From the NCBI GenBank assembly GCA_949987705.1, contig OX465281.1, forward strand, positions 164,996,393-165,060,392: 64,000 nucleotides of DNA, read 5' to 3'. The DNA is from Thereva unica (lineage: Eukaryota > Arthropoda > Insecta > Diptera > Therevidae). The notes below the pieces were generated by a model. That model was given only the letters and a program-made list of their open reading frames with translations. It made no database searches and had not been told where the DNA came from. Both the position numbers and the translations under genes were made by a program. Below, one piece after another: positions 22,412 through 32,379 of this stretch (the first letter of the stretch is position 1; every line of letters begins with the position of its first letter).

Positions 22412-23890
22412 AATCTTACTAATATTATAAACGTGAATGTTTGTATGTATGTTTGTTACTCTTTCACGCAAAAACTACTGAATGGATTTTAATGAAACTT
22501 TACAATAATATAGCTCATATATCAGAATAACATATAGGCTATAATTTATAAAAAAATTCAAAATGGCCGTGCCAATATGGCCGACGAATTTGCCAATTGT
22601 GTTCTGATTCCAATGAAAATCGAAATCTGGGGGATTTTAAGGTTGCAAATAACGAATTTATGATCAAAACTTATAAATTCAAAATGGCCGTGCCAATATG
22701 GCCGACGAATTTGCCAATTGTGTTCCGATTCCAATGAAAATCGAAATCTGGGGGATTTTAAGGTTGCAAATAACGAATTTATGATCAAAACTTATAAATT
22801 CAAAATGGCCGTGCCAATATGGCCGACGAATTTGCCAATTGTGTTCCGATTCCAATGAAAATCGAAATCTGGGGGATTTTAAGGTTGCAAATAACGAATT
22901 TATGATCAAAACTTATAAATTCAAAATGGCGGACGAATTTTTCCAATTGTATTCCGATTCCAATGAAAGTGAATATCTAGGGGTTTTTAAGGTTGCAAAT
23001 AACGAATTTATGATCAAAACTTATAAATTCAAAATGGCGGACGAATTTTTCCAATTGTATTCCGATTCCAATGAAAGTGAATATCTAGGGGTTTTAAGGT
23101 TGCAAATAACGAATTTATGATCAAAACTTATAAATTCAAAATGGCCGCGCCAATATGGCCGACGAATTTTTCCAATTGTATTCCGATTGCAATGAAAATC
23201 GGTATCTGGGGGCTTTTAGGGCAAACAACGAATTTATGATCAAAGCTTATAAATTCAAAATTGCGGGTCCAATATGACGCACGAATTTTCCCAAGCCACA
23301 TTCTGGAATGTAGTAAATTTCTAAAATTCCCTCTAACCAGTATAGAAACAGTAAAAACGGTAGAAAGAGTCGAAGTTTGCAAATTTGTGCGCCCCTACAT
23401 TGTCATCACGAGGTTAAACGATGTCATCTATCGCTTCCAAAAAGTTCGATCGGAAAAAACGGGACCTGGAGGAAGCTGTGTTCGGGACGAATACTGAGTA
23501 AGAAGGGAGCAGTGTAACGGCTAACCGAAAAGAGAAAGTTAAAATTCCAATTCACCGAGAAGTTATATGTTTAGATGCATCTACTTGAATACATAACGCT
23601 GTTCTAATTGAATCACCGATAAGATTGGGAAGAGGCAATTTTTTCCAGATTTATTGTTTTTTCATTATACTTTTTTTCCTACCGCGTACAACGCACACAT
23701 AATTTTTTTTCCGATAGGTGGTGCTCAACCTCGAATTTTAATAAATTTGAAGCATATTTTTTATAGGTAACTCTAAATTCTTTTATGTACCCAAAACCAT
23801 GCTTCATTATAACCATTTCCTATCCCGGAGTATGCCCACATAATTTTTTTTTATTAAAAGGCGTTGCAACGCACGCGGGTTTTTGCTAGT
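22412..23890 (+). mobile_element. Non-autonomous Helentron-like element B
   Basis: It begins near ATCTTACTAATATTATAAAC with GTTTGTTACTCTTTCACGCA, a phrase common at ends of insect interspersed elements. The body is a 121-bp tandem array. It ends GGCGTTGCAACGCACGCGGG, then TTTTTGCTAGT, with GCGTTGCAACGC a perfect palindrome. The same 3' end closes element A on the opposite strand. There is no ORF and no target duplication. It lies inside the leader of BEL element 1. The class is an inference. Confidence 0.6.
22560..23260. repeat. 121-bp tandem repeat array
   Basis: About seven units, with AAATGG at 22562, 22682, 22803, 22924, 23032 and 23139, then a diverged copy at 23258. Two intervals are short by 13-14 bp because CCGTGCCAATATGG is missing. 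Each unit contains GACGAATTT, CCAATTGT, a CCGATTCCAATGAAA block and a GGTTGCAAATAACGAATTT block. Open frames on both strands are by-products of the periodicity. Confidence 0.9.
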
Positions 23891-25375
23891 AAAACATAGT
23901 TTTGAGTTTTTTTTTGTCGCTTTGAGCAAGTTACGTTATATATTTTCATGATTCTTGCAATTACAAACGGTTTTGTTTTTTTTGTGGGTGATTTATTGAA
24001 GTTTGTATTACAGTTCTCGTTCATTACAAGCATTTCTTTGATAACAAAGATATTGTGGTTTTTTTTTGAACAAGGTGATTTTTGATTTTAAGTTCTTATA
24101 AATTACAGGTGCATTTATTTTAGTAATAGAGAATTTCTAAGTTTTTGCTTGTTGGTGGACAACACGGAAATTTTATTACAGTTCAATTACAGTTTCCCTA
24201 AATTAAAGTTGCATTTTTGTTGATAATAAAGATTTTTGGTTTTCTTTTCTAAATAAGGTGATTGTGATTTCATTTCTCATAAATTACAGGTGCATTGGTT
24301 TTTAGTGGTGATATCTAAGTTTTTGCTTGTTGGTGGACAAACGGAACCGTTAATTTTTATTACAGTTTAATTACAGTTTCCATAAATTACAGTTGTATTT
24401 CGGTTGGTAATAGAAAATCGCATTTTTTCTAAAATATTTCGAGATTTGTGCGTCGATGGGATGATGAGTTTATTTTTTTTTTTTTTTGAATATTTGATAA
24501 CGGTGATAAGTTGCAAATCCCCCTTTTGTGTTTGAATTTTGGGATTGGTAATTACTCAGGTGCTTCATTTCTGATTGTAGGAGAAAGTCGGCATATGGTT
24601 TCGCGTTATTACCTTTGCAGTGTCCTGTTATTGCGATTTTTGTAGATTTGAATTTTTTTGAAAATGTTGCGTTGTCCTTTCATTACAGCCCGCCCAAGTG
24701 ACAGTTATTAATTAAATACAAGACCCCTAATATTTGTTCGTGAAACTTTACGTGTTTTTAAATTAGTTGGAAAGCACCGAGTTGTTTTTTTTTTAATTTT
24801 GTGGATTATAAATACCCAGATCGCTTCTGTCTAATTTTGGAAAAGGCCGGTATATAGTTCCATTGGGAACCTTTTTGGGTCCAGTTATGACAGTGTTTGA
24901 TATTTTAGCAGCACATTGACGCTCTCTTTGTAAAGGTTAGTCGGGATATACATAAGTACATCGTATATAGAGTTCGTATGATCGCGTTTATACTAAATTA
25001 CTCCAAATTCGAAAACGTATTACAAGTAGTTGATGATTCATATTGAATCTTCCCCAAAGGCATTTTTTTTCTAATTAAAAGAGCCTACCCCCCTCAGCCG
25101 CCGAACATTGTAGTTGCGTCTTAGAATGGTTTTTTTTGAAGTTTTGTTGATGCCCCCTGGATAATAGTTTTCGGTAGACGTAGATCGATTTGTAATCGCC
25201 CTTGATGCTGAGGTTTGAAGGTTGGAAAATCCAGTGCAATTATTTTCTGATTTTCTTAAATAGTCCTCACACCCCCATTTAGTTTTAATAGCTACAATTA
25301 GTTACGAAGAGTCCCATTTAAGCCAACTCTCGGCAAGTTTCCTTTGGAGAGGGTATTAGCGTTGTTGATCGTAAG
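23891..25375. other. Untranslated leader of BEL element 1
   Basis: AT-rich, with no coding signature. Two copies of a roughly 175-bp unit (about 24043 and 24221) share AAATTACAGGTGCATT and TTTTTGCTTGTTGGTGGACA. The leader from primer site to gag start is 3.5 kb, of which 1.5 kb is the inserted element B. Confidence 0.6.
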
Positions 25376-26660
25376 ATGTCGGAAGAATCCATTCCAGATC
25401 CACCCATGATTTTAACCCTAATCAGCAAGCAGATCGCCTTGCAAGAACAAATCAACAAGTTTTGGAAAAATTATGACAAAACTCCAAAGGTTAGATATAC
25501 TGTTGGGTATATGCGTGGTCGTTTGTCCGCTTTAGACGCGTTGTGGGTTCAATATCAGACTAATGATACGAATATTGTCGCCATGGCCAATGAAAAGGAT
25601 AAACGAGAGCAGGCATATTTGAGTGAAGATCAGTATAGCTAGCAGGAGGAGTCACACTTTGAGCGACGCGGTGCCTTATTAGACAAGTTAAACAGCCTTG
25701 ATAAAGGAAATCAGAACAACCGACAATCGTCAGGTTCTACGGCTGATTCTAAAGAGGGTAGCTCAAAGGCAGAGCACTTCGAAACCCTGACATTAGATGT
25801 AAAACTCCCGCGTATATCTATTCCCAAGTTTAGCGGGGATTACAAAGATTGGGTTTCCTTTCATGATATGTTTGAATCTCTTATTCACAATCATCGCTCT
25901 TTACCAGCGGTGCAGAAGTTGCACTATTTGAAGAGCAGTTTGGAAGGTGAGGCCGCTAGTGTGCTCAAACATCTAAGTTTAACTGATGAAAATTATCAAG
26001 AGGCATGGAAGATGCTTTGTGATAGATATGAAAACTCTCGTTTACTTATCGCCCGCCAGGTACAAATTTTGCTTAGCCAAACCCCCGTAAACTCCGAATC
26101 GGCGTCTCAAATTCGTCGGCTGATAGACAATATAAGTGAATGTCTAGCGTCGTTAAGAGGTCTTAAGGTGAAAGTTAATGAATGGACACCAATCATAGTG
26201 ACCCTGGTGAGACGCGTAAATTATGGGAACAGTCTCTAAGTCCTGTCACTGTCTTTCCCTCTTTAGACACACTTATTGATTTCATTAATAGCCGAGTAAG
26301 AGCTTTAGAGTCTTCTCGAGAAATTATAGTTCCAAGGCGAAATCTCCCGGGCCACGGGGAACTTAGGAAAGAAACAGGATCTTCGAACAGTGCACCATTT
26401 CGTCAGGCTTTTCACACGGCCTACGGTTACAGCTGCCCGTGTTGCAGTTTAGATCATACCCTAAAGACGTGCCCCAGGTTTAAAGAAATGCATCCTTCGG
26501 CCCGAGTGTCTATAGTCAAAGGAAAGAAGCTCTGTTTCAACTGTCTGGCTACAAGTCACGGCGTCAAGCAATGCTCTAACAAAGGTGTTTGTTTTAAATG
26601 TGGATCGCGACACCACACTCTTCTACATTTAGAGAAGACTCAGAGTCCCCCGAGCAACCC
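25376..26660 (+). pseudogene. BEL element 1 gag
   Basis: ATG 25376 opens the frame. The gag core (DUF1759-type) reads LPRISIPKFSGDYKDWVSFHD, then LHYLKSSLEGEAASVL and WKMLCDRYENSR. It is followed by Cys/His knuckles (CPCCSLDHTLKTC; CFNCLATSHGVKQC; CFKCGSRHHTLLH) that bind RNA. A TAG stop lies at 25640-25642 and there is a frameshift near 26205. Gag forms the virus-like particle. This copy cannot make a full protein. Confidence 0.85.
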
Positions 26661-27702
26661 AAAACAACGAACCCCTTCTCCTCCACGCCCCCCGACGATA
26701 CATGGGAATTTTGTGGCTCAACTAGGATCCGACTTGCTAGCTACGGCCTTAGTGTCGTTACGGGACGACACCGGGGAATATTTAACATTTCGCGCGTTAA
26801 TAGATCCAGGCAGCCAAGGTTGCTATGTTACTACCCATGTCGTCCAAAGATTGCGTGCGAAAAAGCACCCATATTCGCGGATTGAATAATATGGAGAGTT
26901 CTTCAGCAAAGTATATTACACAACTTCAGTTGAAATCGCTGCGAGATACGAGCCTCGTACTTAACTTGGATGCAATAATCCTTAATAGCTTAACTAGTAT
27001 GTTACCCTCTAATCAAATCGAATGTTATGATTGGCCCCATATAGAAGGTCTCGCTCTGGCCGACCCCCGGTTTTTTGAACCCAGCTCTATCGACGTAGTC
27101 TTAGGTGCGGGTGTTTATGCCCAGATCATCTTACCTGAATTAAAGACAGGCGGTCAGGGAGCCTCCGTTGCCCTATGTACACGGTTGGGTTGGATAATTT
27201 TTGGTGAAGTTCCTCAAGTGAAAGATGAAACCCTAAACGAAGCCCCCTGTATTCTCAGTGCATATAGTCATGTTGACTTACAAAATCAATTGAAAAGGTT
27301 TTGGGAGATAGAAGAAAACCCGCAACCCAACCCGTTAAGTCCAGAGGATAGTCTATGTGAGGAAATATATAAACAAACTCATTCCCGCACCCCGGAAGGG
27401 CGATATGTGGTAAAGTTGCCTTTCATTCCGTTATCCAAACACGTGACACCTACGTTGATGATATTTACTCAGGCGCGGATACTTTGAATGACGCCTTGTC
27501 TCTACAGGAAGAAACCATATCAATCCTAAAAGCTGGTCATTGTCACCTTCACAAATGGTCCGCTAATTGCCCCGATCTGCTAAAATATGTTGAGCCTGTT
27601 GACCGCACCCCAAATTCTCATGTGGTTAGGATGACAACGGACGTGGTCAAAACCCTTGGCCTTTTCTGGAGTTCCACTCGAGACTATTTATTTCAGTTTT
27701 AA
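26661..27702 (+). pseudogene. BEL element 1 protease and truncated reverse transcriptase
   Basis: The aspartic protease signature ALIDPGSQG lies near 26800, with the catalytic Asp intact. The A17-type region continues with ADPRFFEP, DVVLGAGVYA and LGWIIFGEV. After the pre-RT block (EGRYVVKLPF, about 27410) the sequence jumps within a few codons to YVDDIYSGAD (about 27450), the RT active-site motif. The 200 or so residues that normally lie between (fingers, first catalytic Asp) are missing. There are frameshifts near 26880 and 27440. The enzyme is therefore lost by an internal deletion of roughly 0.6 kb. Confidence 0.8.
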
Positions 27703-28473
27703 GATTCGTATGGATAAACCCCAACCCCCCTTTACCAAGCGAAAGGTCTTGGCATACATAGCTAGCCTCTATGACCCTCTTGGCTGGCTAGCTCCAGTTA
27801 TAATCCGCGCCAAAATATTTATCCTAGTCCTGTGGCAACATGGCCTCTTATGGGATGAACCTCTACCCCACGAGCTCGAAACTTTCTGGACCACTTACCT
27901 CAACACTCTACCGGCAATTGAGCAGATAGTTATTCCGCGATGGGTTAGTACTCATTCCTCATCCACGTTCCAGATACATGGCTTCTGTGACGCATCCGAG
28001 CGGGCGTACGCTGCCGTCGTCTACATTCGTGTGGAGCATGAATCCGGGATAAAGATCTTTCTGCTCAGTAGCAAAACCAAAGTTAGTCCCGTGAAAACTA
28101 TAACCCTTCCCCGTCTTGAACTGTGTGGCGCCGTCCTCTTGTCGGAACTACTTAAAGCTATACGAAAAAGCATCCCCTTTGATGAGTCCCAGTTATGTAC
28201 CTGGTCCGATTCCACTATCGTTTTGTCGTGGCTGCGAAAACCCCCAAATACATTCAAGACATTCATTTGTAACCGACTCTGCACCATAAGTACTAATATT
28301 GGCGCCCCCAAATGGCGACATGTCCCTTTTTCTCAAAATCCTGCGGACTGTAGTAGTCGCGGTATCTTCTCCAACAAACGCTATGGCTCCAAGATCCCTC
28401 TTGGTTAAAGCAAAATGAAGATCAATGGCCTACGTCACCTCGGCACGTACGAGAGGAACTTGAGGCACAGGAA
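27656..28473 (+). pseudogene. BEL element 1 RT connection and RNase H
   Basis: ASLYDPLGWLAPVIIRAKI is the conserved post-RT block of BEL/Pao. RNase H follows with FCDASERAYAAVVYI, LPRLELCGAVLLSEL and CTWSDSTIVLSWL, carrying the catalytic D-E-D set. PADCSSRG then marks the junction to integrase. Frames break near 27690 and 28400. Confidence 0.82.
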
Positions 28474-30026
28474 TTGCGGCCTGTCAAAAGTTTTCTAATT
28501 CACCCTGAGACGTCATATTTATACTCAGTCTTGGCCCGTTTTTCAAAGTTCAAGCGGCTCCTCCGAGTGACGGCGTATTGCTTCCGCTTTCTCCGCAAGG
28601 TCAAAAAGACATCGACCACAACCTCCCAAACTTTGAGATCGCTGTCTTACACGGAAATTGAGCCGAGTCGAAAATTTTGGTGTAAGACCATTCAGTCACT
28701 TTATTTCAATGATGAAGTCAAGTCATTATCAGAAAAACGGCCTATCTCGGCACGCAGCAAATTGCTAAGCTTGAATCCTTGGCTAGATTCAGATCATCTA
28801 CTTCGAGTAGGAGGACGGCTCAGCAACTCCACCTTACCCTTTAATGAGCGCCACCCTATTTTGTTGCCCAGCAGTGGTCATTTTACTCAACTCGTCATTG
28901 AGCATGCACACAAAAAACACTACACGGGGACCTCAATTAATGTTGGCATTTTTGCGACAAAATTATTGGATTTTACGTGCTAGAAATTTAATAAATAGGT
29001 GTTTCCATAATTGTGTCGTGTGCTTCCGCTTGCGAAAAACTAATCAGACACAAATCATGGCCGATTTACCTCCGGAAAGAGTTACGATTAGTAACCCGTT
29101 CACCTTTGTAGGAGTTGATTATACTGGCCATCTCGACATCGGAGCGAGTCGAACTCGAGGTAGTCGATCATATAAAGAGTACATTGTCATTTTTGTCTGT
29201 TTATGTACCAAAGCCGTGCATTGCGAAGTCGTCGGTGATCTTAGCACCAATTCGTTTCTCGCAGCGTTCAGGAGGTTCATTTCTAGTCGCGGATTATGCC
29301 AAAGAGTATATTCAGATAATGGTACAAATTTTGTGGGAGCAAAAAACCAGCTAGATGCGGAACTCAATGCTGCTATACAGCAGGCTGAAACCGAAGCCGC
29401 CCAGACCTTTTCCGCAAACGGTGTCGAGTGGAGTTTCATTCCTCCGTATTCCCCTCATTTTGGTGGTCTTTGGGAGGCTGGAGTAAAGTCTCTCAAATTT
29501 CATTTCAAACGTGTCGCGAAAAATGCGAGTTTTGTGTACGAAGAACTTATCACCCTCACTACCCAGATTGAGGCGTGTTTAAATTCTCGGCCCCTCTGTC
29601 CTCTGTCTGATGATATTCATGATCTTGGAATTTTAACTCCAGCCCATTTCCTCATTGGTAAGCCTCTGTTGTCTCCGCCTGAAGAGGCCCTACTCGACTA
29701 TTCATGACCTCGAAAGATGGCGATACATACAACGACTTCGACAAGACTTTTGGAACCGATGGACAACTGAATATTTAGCTCGTCTCCAACAACGCCCAAA
29801 ATGGCGCCAAAGCGAACGTAATGTTAAGGTAGGAGATTTGGTCATACTTAAAGATGAACGGATTCCTCTTCTCAGATGGAAGTTAGGCCGCATAATAAAG
29901 ACACATCCCGGTAAAGATAATTCCGTTAGAGTAGTAACAATTAAGACCAGTACGGCAGAAATCCAACTAAGATATGTGTTTTACCAAGTAATGAGCCCAT
30001 ACAAGCTCAAGAGATCGATAAAATGA
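28474..30026 (+). pseudogene. BEL element 1 integrase and C-terminal domain
   Basis: The frame contains LLRVGGRLSNS and a His/Cys zinc-binding region interrupted by a frameshift near 28940. The catalytic core follows with Asp in GVDYTG (about 29115), Asp in YSDNGTNF (about 29315) and Glu in GGLWEAG (about 29470). After a second frameshift near 29690 comes the C-terminal DUF5641 block (FWNRWTTEYLARLQ, VGDLVILKDE, WKLGRI). Integrase inserts the cDNA. The core residues are intact but the frame is not. Confidence 0.85.
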
Positions 30027-30339
30027 AAAGGCTATCTTCCGACCCTACATGTGATTAATTTTCTTGTAATATTATGAATTATTTTTTTTTTGAAAGCCAA
30101 ATGCGAAATTTTTTATATAACCTGGATATGAATGTGTATGTTGAAGTTTTTTCCTTTTTTTTCCTACTAATCTAACTTATTTTTTTCAAACCACATACCC
30201 TCGAGATTCCAAAGCACCATGAAATTCACATCATCCTGATTATTATGGCCGCCCTATATCGGAGCACGGAGAACATGTCAACGTCCAGCCCAGATCCGGA
30301 CATTATTGTTGAAATCCAGAATTTCAAGGGGGCCCATGA
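30027..30339 (+). other. 3' untranslated region and polypurine tract of BEL element 1
   Basis: AT-rich spacer after the pol stop. The tract AAGGGGGCCCATGA (30326-30339) directly precedes the 3' LTR and would prime plus-strand synthesis. Confidence 0.7.
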
Positions 30340-30733
30340 TGTTGGAATTTATCCGCCCCCTAAATACATCACTGCAACACCAAATATCCCGAGCGGGATC
30401 GCCCACGCAGTAGAGGAAGGATAACGGCAGCCCTAGCGATGATGGAAGATCGAAGGCGATCGTGAGAAGAGAAAAAGTCAGTCGCCGATCAGAACCCAGG
30501 GAGGCAAGCTCGATTAAAAATAAAACAATAATTTGAATAAATATAAAAACTAATTGGAATAAATAGAAAAAAAAAACTAATTTGAATAAATAGAAAAAGT
30601 CGTTTAAACAATAAAAAGTAACTAAAGTAAATAAAATTACGGTGTCTTTTTTGTGGTGCTTTTGGTGCTTTAATTCTCTTTCCAGATCCATCAAATCCCT
30701 CATCGGAAACCCCCGCAACCCCTTCTCGAAACA
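30340..30733 (+). repeat. 3' LTR of BEL element 1
   Basis: 394-bp copy of the 5' LTR, with about ten differences including two small indels. It is followed by the target duplication GCGGA. Confidence 0.92.
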
Positions 30734-31478
30734 GCGGATGACGTGAACATCGTGGGAAGGTCCTTCTTGGCAGCAAAAGAAGTCTATGTCGAATTAAAAG
30801 AGGCGGCCAAGGACATAGGGCTGAACATCAATGAAGAAAAAACGAAGGTGATGCAACAATCCAGAGCTGGAAGATTTAGAATGGGAAGAAATATAACTAT
30901 CGACGAACATAATCTAGAAGTAGTCGATAAAACAGTCTACCTTGGGTCTACAAATACAAAAAGAAACGATGAAAAGGAAGAAGTAACTAGACGAATACTA
31001 CTGGCTAATAGAGCACTCAAGATTTGTGCACAGAAAAACGAAACTCTCACTCTACAAAACAGTAATACGACCAGTACTGTGCTATGGCAGCGAGACTTGG
31101 ACTATGACCCGGGAGATAGAGGAACAAGTCAACAGGTTTGAGAGGAAGGTGCTCAGATGCATAATAGGCCCGAGTTGTATGAAATTTTTGACGACCCAGA
31201 ACTCTCAACGTTTATAAAAATCAACAGACTAAGACTAGCCGGCCACGTAATCAGGATGAATGATAACCGTATCCCAAAACGGCTTAAGGTGGCCGAAATT
31301 CCAGGAAACAGACCAGTAGGTAGACCCAGGAGAAGTTGGATGGACTCTGTGACGGCTGACGCAGAGACAATTCTGAACATTCGGAACTGGAGAACTGCTG
31401 CAAGGAACCGTCAGACTTGGAGAAATGCCCTAGAGGAGGCCAAGGCTCGATTTGGGCTATAGCGCCATTGGATGGATG
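30734..31478 (+). pseudogene. LINE reverse transcriptase, thumb and C-terminal region
   Basis: The LINE resumes within the YADD codons and reads DDVNIVGRS, IGLNINEEKTK, VYLGS, then (after a frameshift near 31025) KTVIRPVLCYGSETWTMT. A second frameshift near 31160 leads to RLAGHVIRMNDNRIPK and GRPRRSWMDSV, ending at the stop at 31460. The 3' tail GGATGGATGGAC lies at about 31470. The catalytic YADD is physically separated from its N-terminal half by BEL element 1. Confidence 0.85.
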
Positions 31479-32109
31479 GACTACTAACCGAAAGGGCTGA
31501 AGATTGGTATTAGTCTCAATTCCGTAGAGGGTACCCCACCCGTTCGTGGAGCAGTTTGGCGGTCAAACCTCCGAGTATCAGGTCATCAAAGAAATACTAG
31601 AGACCAAGCAGGGGAACTTGGCCTTTGATGATTATATGCTGCCAAGATTTTCACCCTCCATAATCGGCTGTCAAGGCCGATGCCTCCGACGGAGTTGGTC
31701 TGCATCTTGATGCAAAACTTGAACGTCTCCCTAGGGTCCGCCATCATAGGATCCTCGTATCAAGATGTGCGCCAACTTCGCGAGGCGTGTTTGAGGGTTG
31801 AAAGCTGGCAGCGAGAAAGGAGGGGCGACCACCGAAACCTGCCCAAGGTCCACGAGCTCGAGTCACCTCAACCCCAGCCTCATTCAAACCATCACCAGCC
31901 CTACGCCACGGAGCCTGGCTGCCGCGCGGAACCTCACCCTAATCAGCCACCTGCCCTTGAAGAAGTCCGTAAGGCTCAGCCCAGCAGACCACCCATCAAG
32001 TGCTGGAACTACCAAAAAGAGGGGCACGGGTTCATAATGTGCACCTCCACTACCCGCAGCATTTTCTGTTATCGATGTGGGCGACCAGATGCGTATGCAC
32101 CAACCTGTC
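31479..32109 (+). pseudogene. Ty3/gypsy gag, central and zinc-knuckle part
   Basis: LLTERAEDWY at 31480 is a conserved piece of the retrotransposon gag domain. After two frame breaks it continues as LETKQGNLAFDDY and ELVCILMQNLNVSLG. Two zinc knuckles end it: CWNYQKEGHGFIMC and CYRCGRPDAYAPTC, the first with Tyr in place of the second Cys. The gene is cut at 32110 by the 5' LTR of BEL element 2, so no pol of this element is present here. Confidence 0.75.
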
Positions 32110-32379
32110 TGTTTGTACTCATAGTACAAATTTAGTTTATCATAAAAATCAATCAATTTAATATATCACATAAATTTTCATACAGTACAAATTTAATAAG
32201 ACAAGAACAAAAAAAAATCAGGTGCGGTCATGGGACCCCCGTCAGGAACGAAGTTCCTTACGATTTCTCTACAACTGCGAATGTAACTCCAAATAAAATC
32301 TGAATATTTTATTTATTTTTACTTTATACCATTTTTCAAGCAAATAATGTAAAGGATCGAATCAAATCAAAAATTTAAT

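Larger units (their letters stand above)
21488..30733 (+). mobile_element. BEL/Pao retrotransposon 1, defective
   Basis: Complete in outline: LTRs 21488-21878 and 30340-30733 begin TGTTGGAATTT and end CGAAACA. A tRNA-Tyr primer site follows the first and a purine-rich tract (AAGGGGGCCCATGA) precedes the second. A 5-bp target duplication, GCGGA, flanks it (21483-21487 and 30734-30738). The order gag-protease-RT-RNase H-integrase is the BEL/Pao order. The copy is inactive: there are several frameshifts and most of the RT is deleted. The LTRs differ at roughly ten sites in 390 bp, suggesting moderate age. Confidence 0.92.
20830..31478 (+). mobile_element. 5'-truncated LINE, split by BEL element 1
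   Basis: Reverse-transcriptase coding at 20830-21487 resumes at 30734 after a 9.2-kb BEL insertion, and the C-terminal part ends with a stop at 31460. A tail of TGGATGGATGGA type marks the 3' end. There is no endonuclease, so the copy is 5'-truncated, as is usual for LINEs. The clade is uncertain. The C-terminal GHVIRM and GRPRRSW motifs are typical of RTE/Jockey-superfamily arthropod elements. Confidence 0.8.

Noticed and set aside
22558..23120. Repeated ORFs on both strands
   Set aside because: They repeat with the 121-bp array and translate the repeat unit, not a protein.
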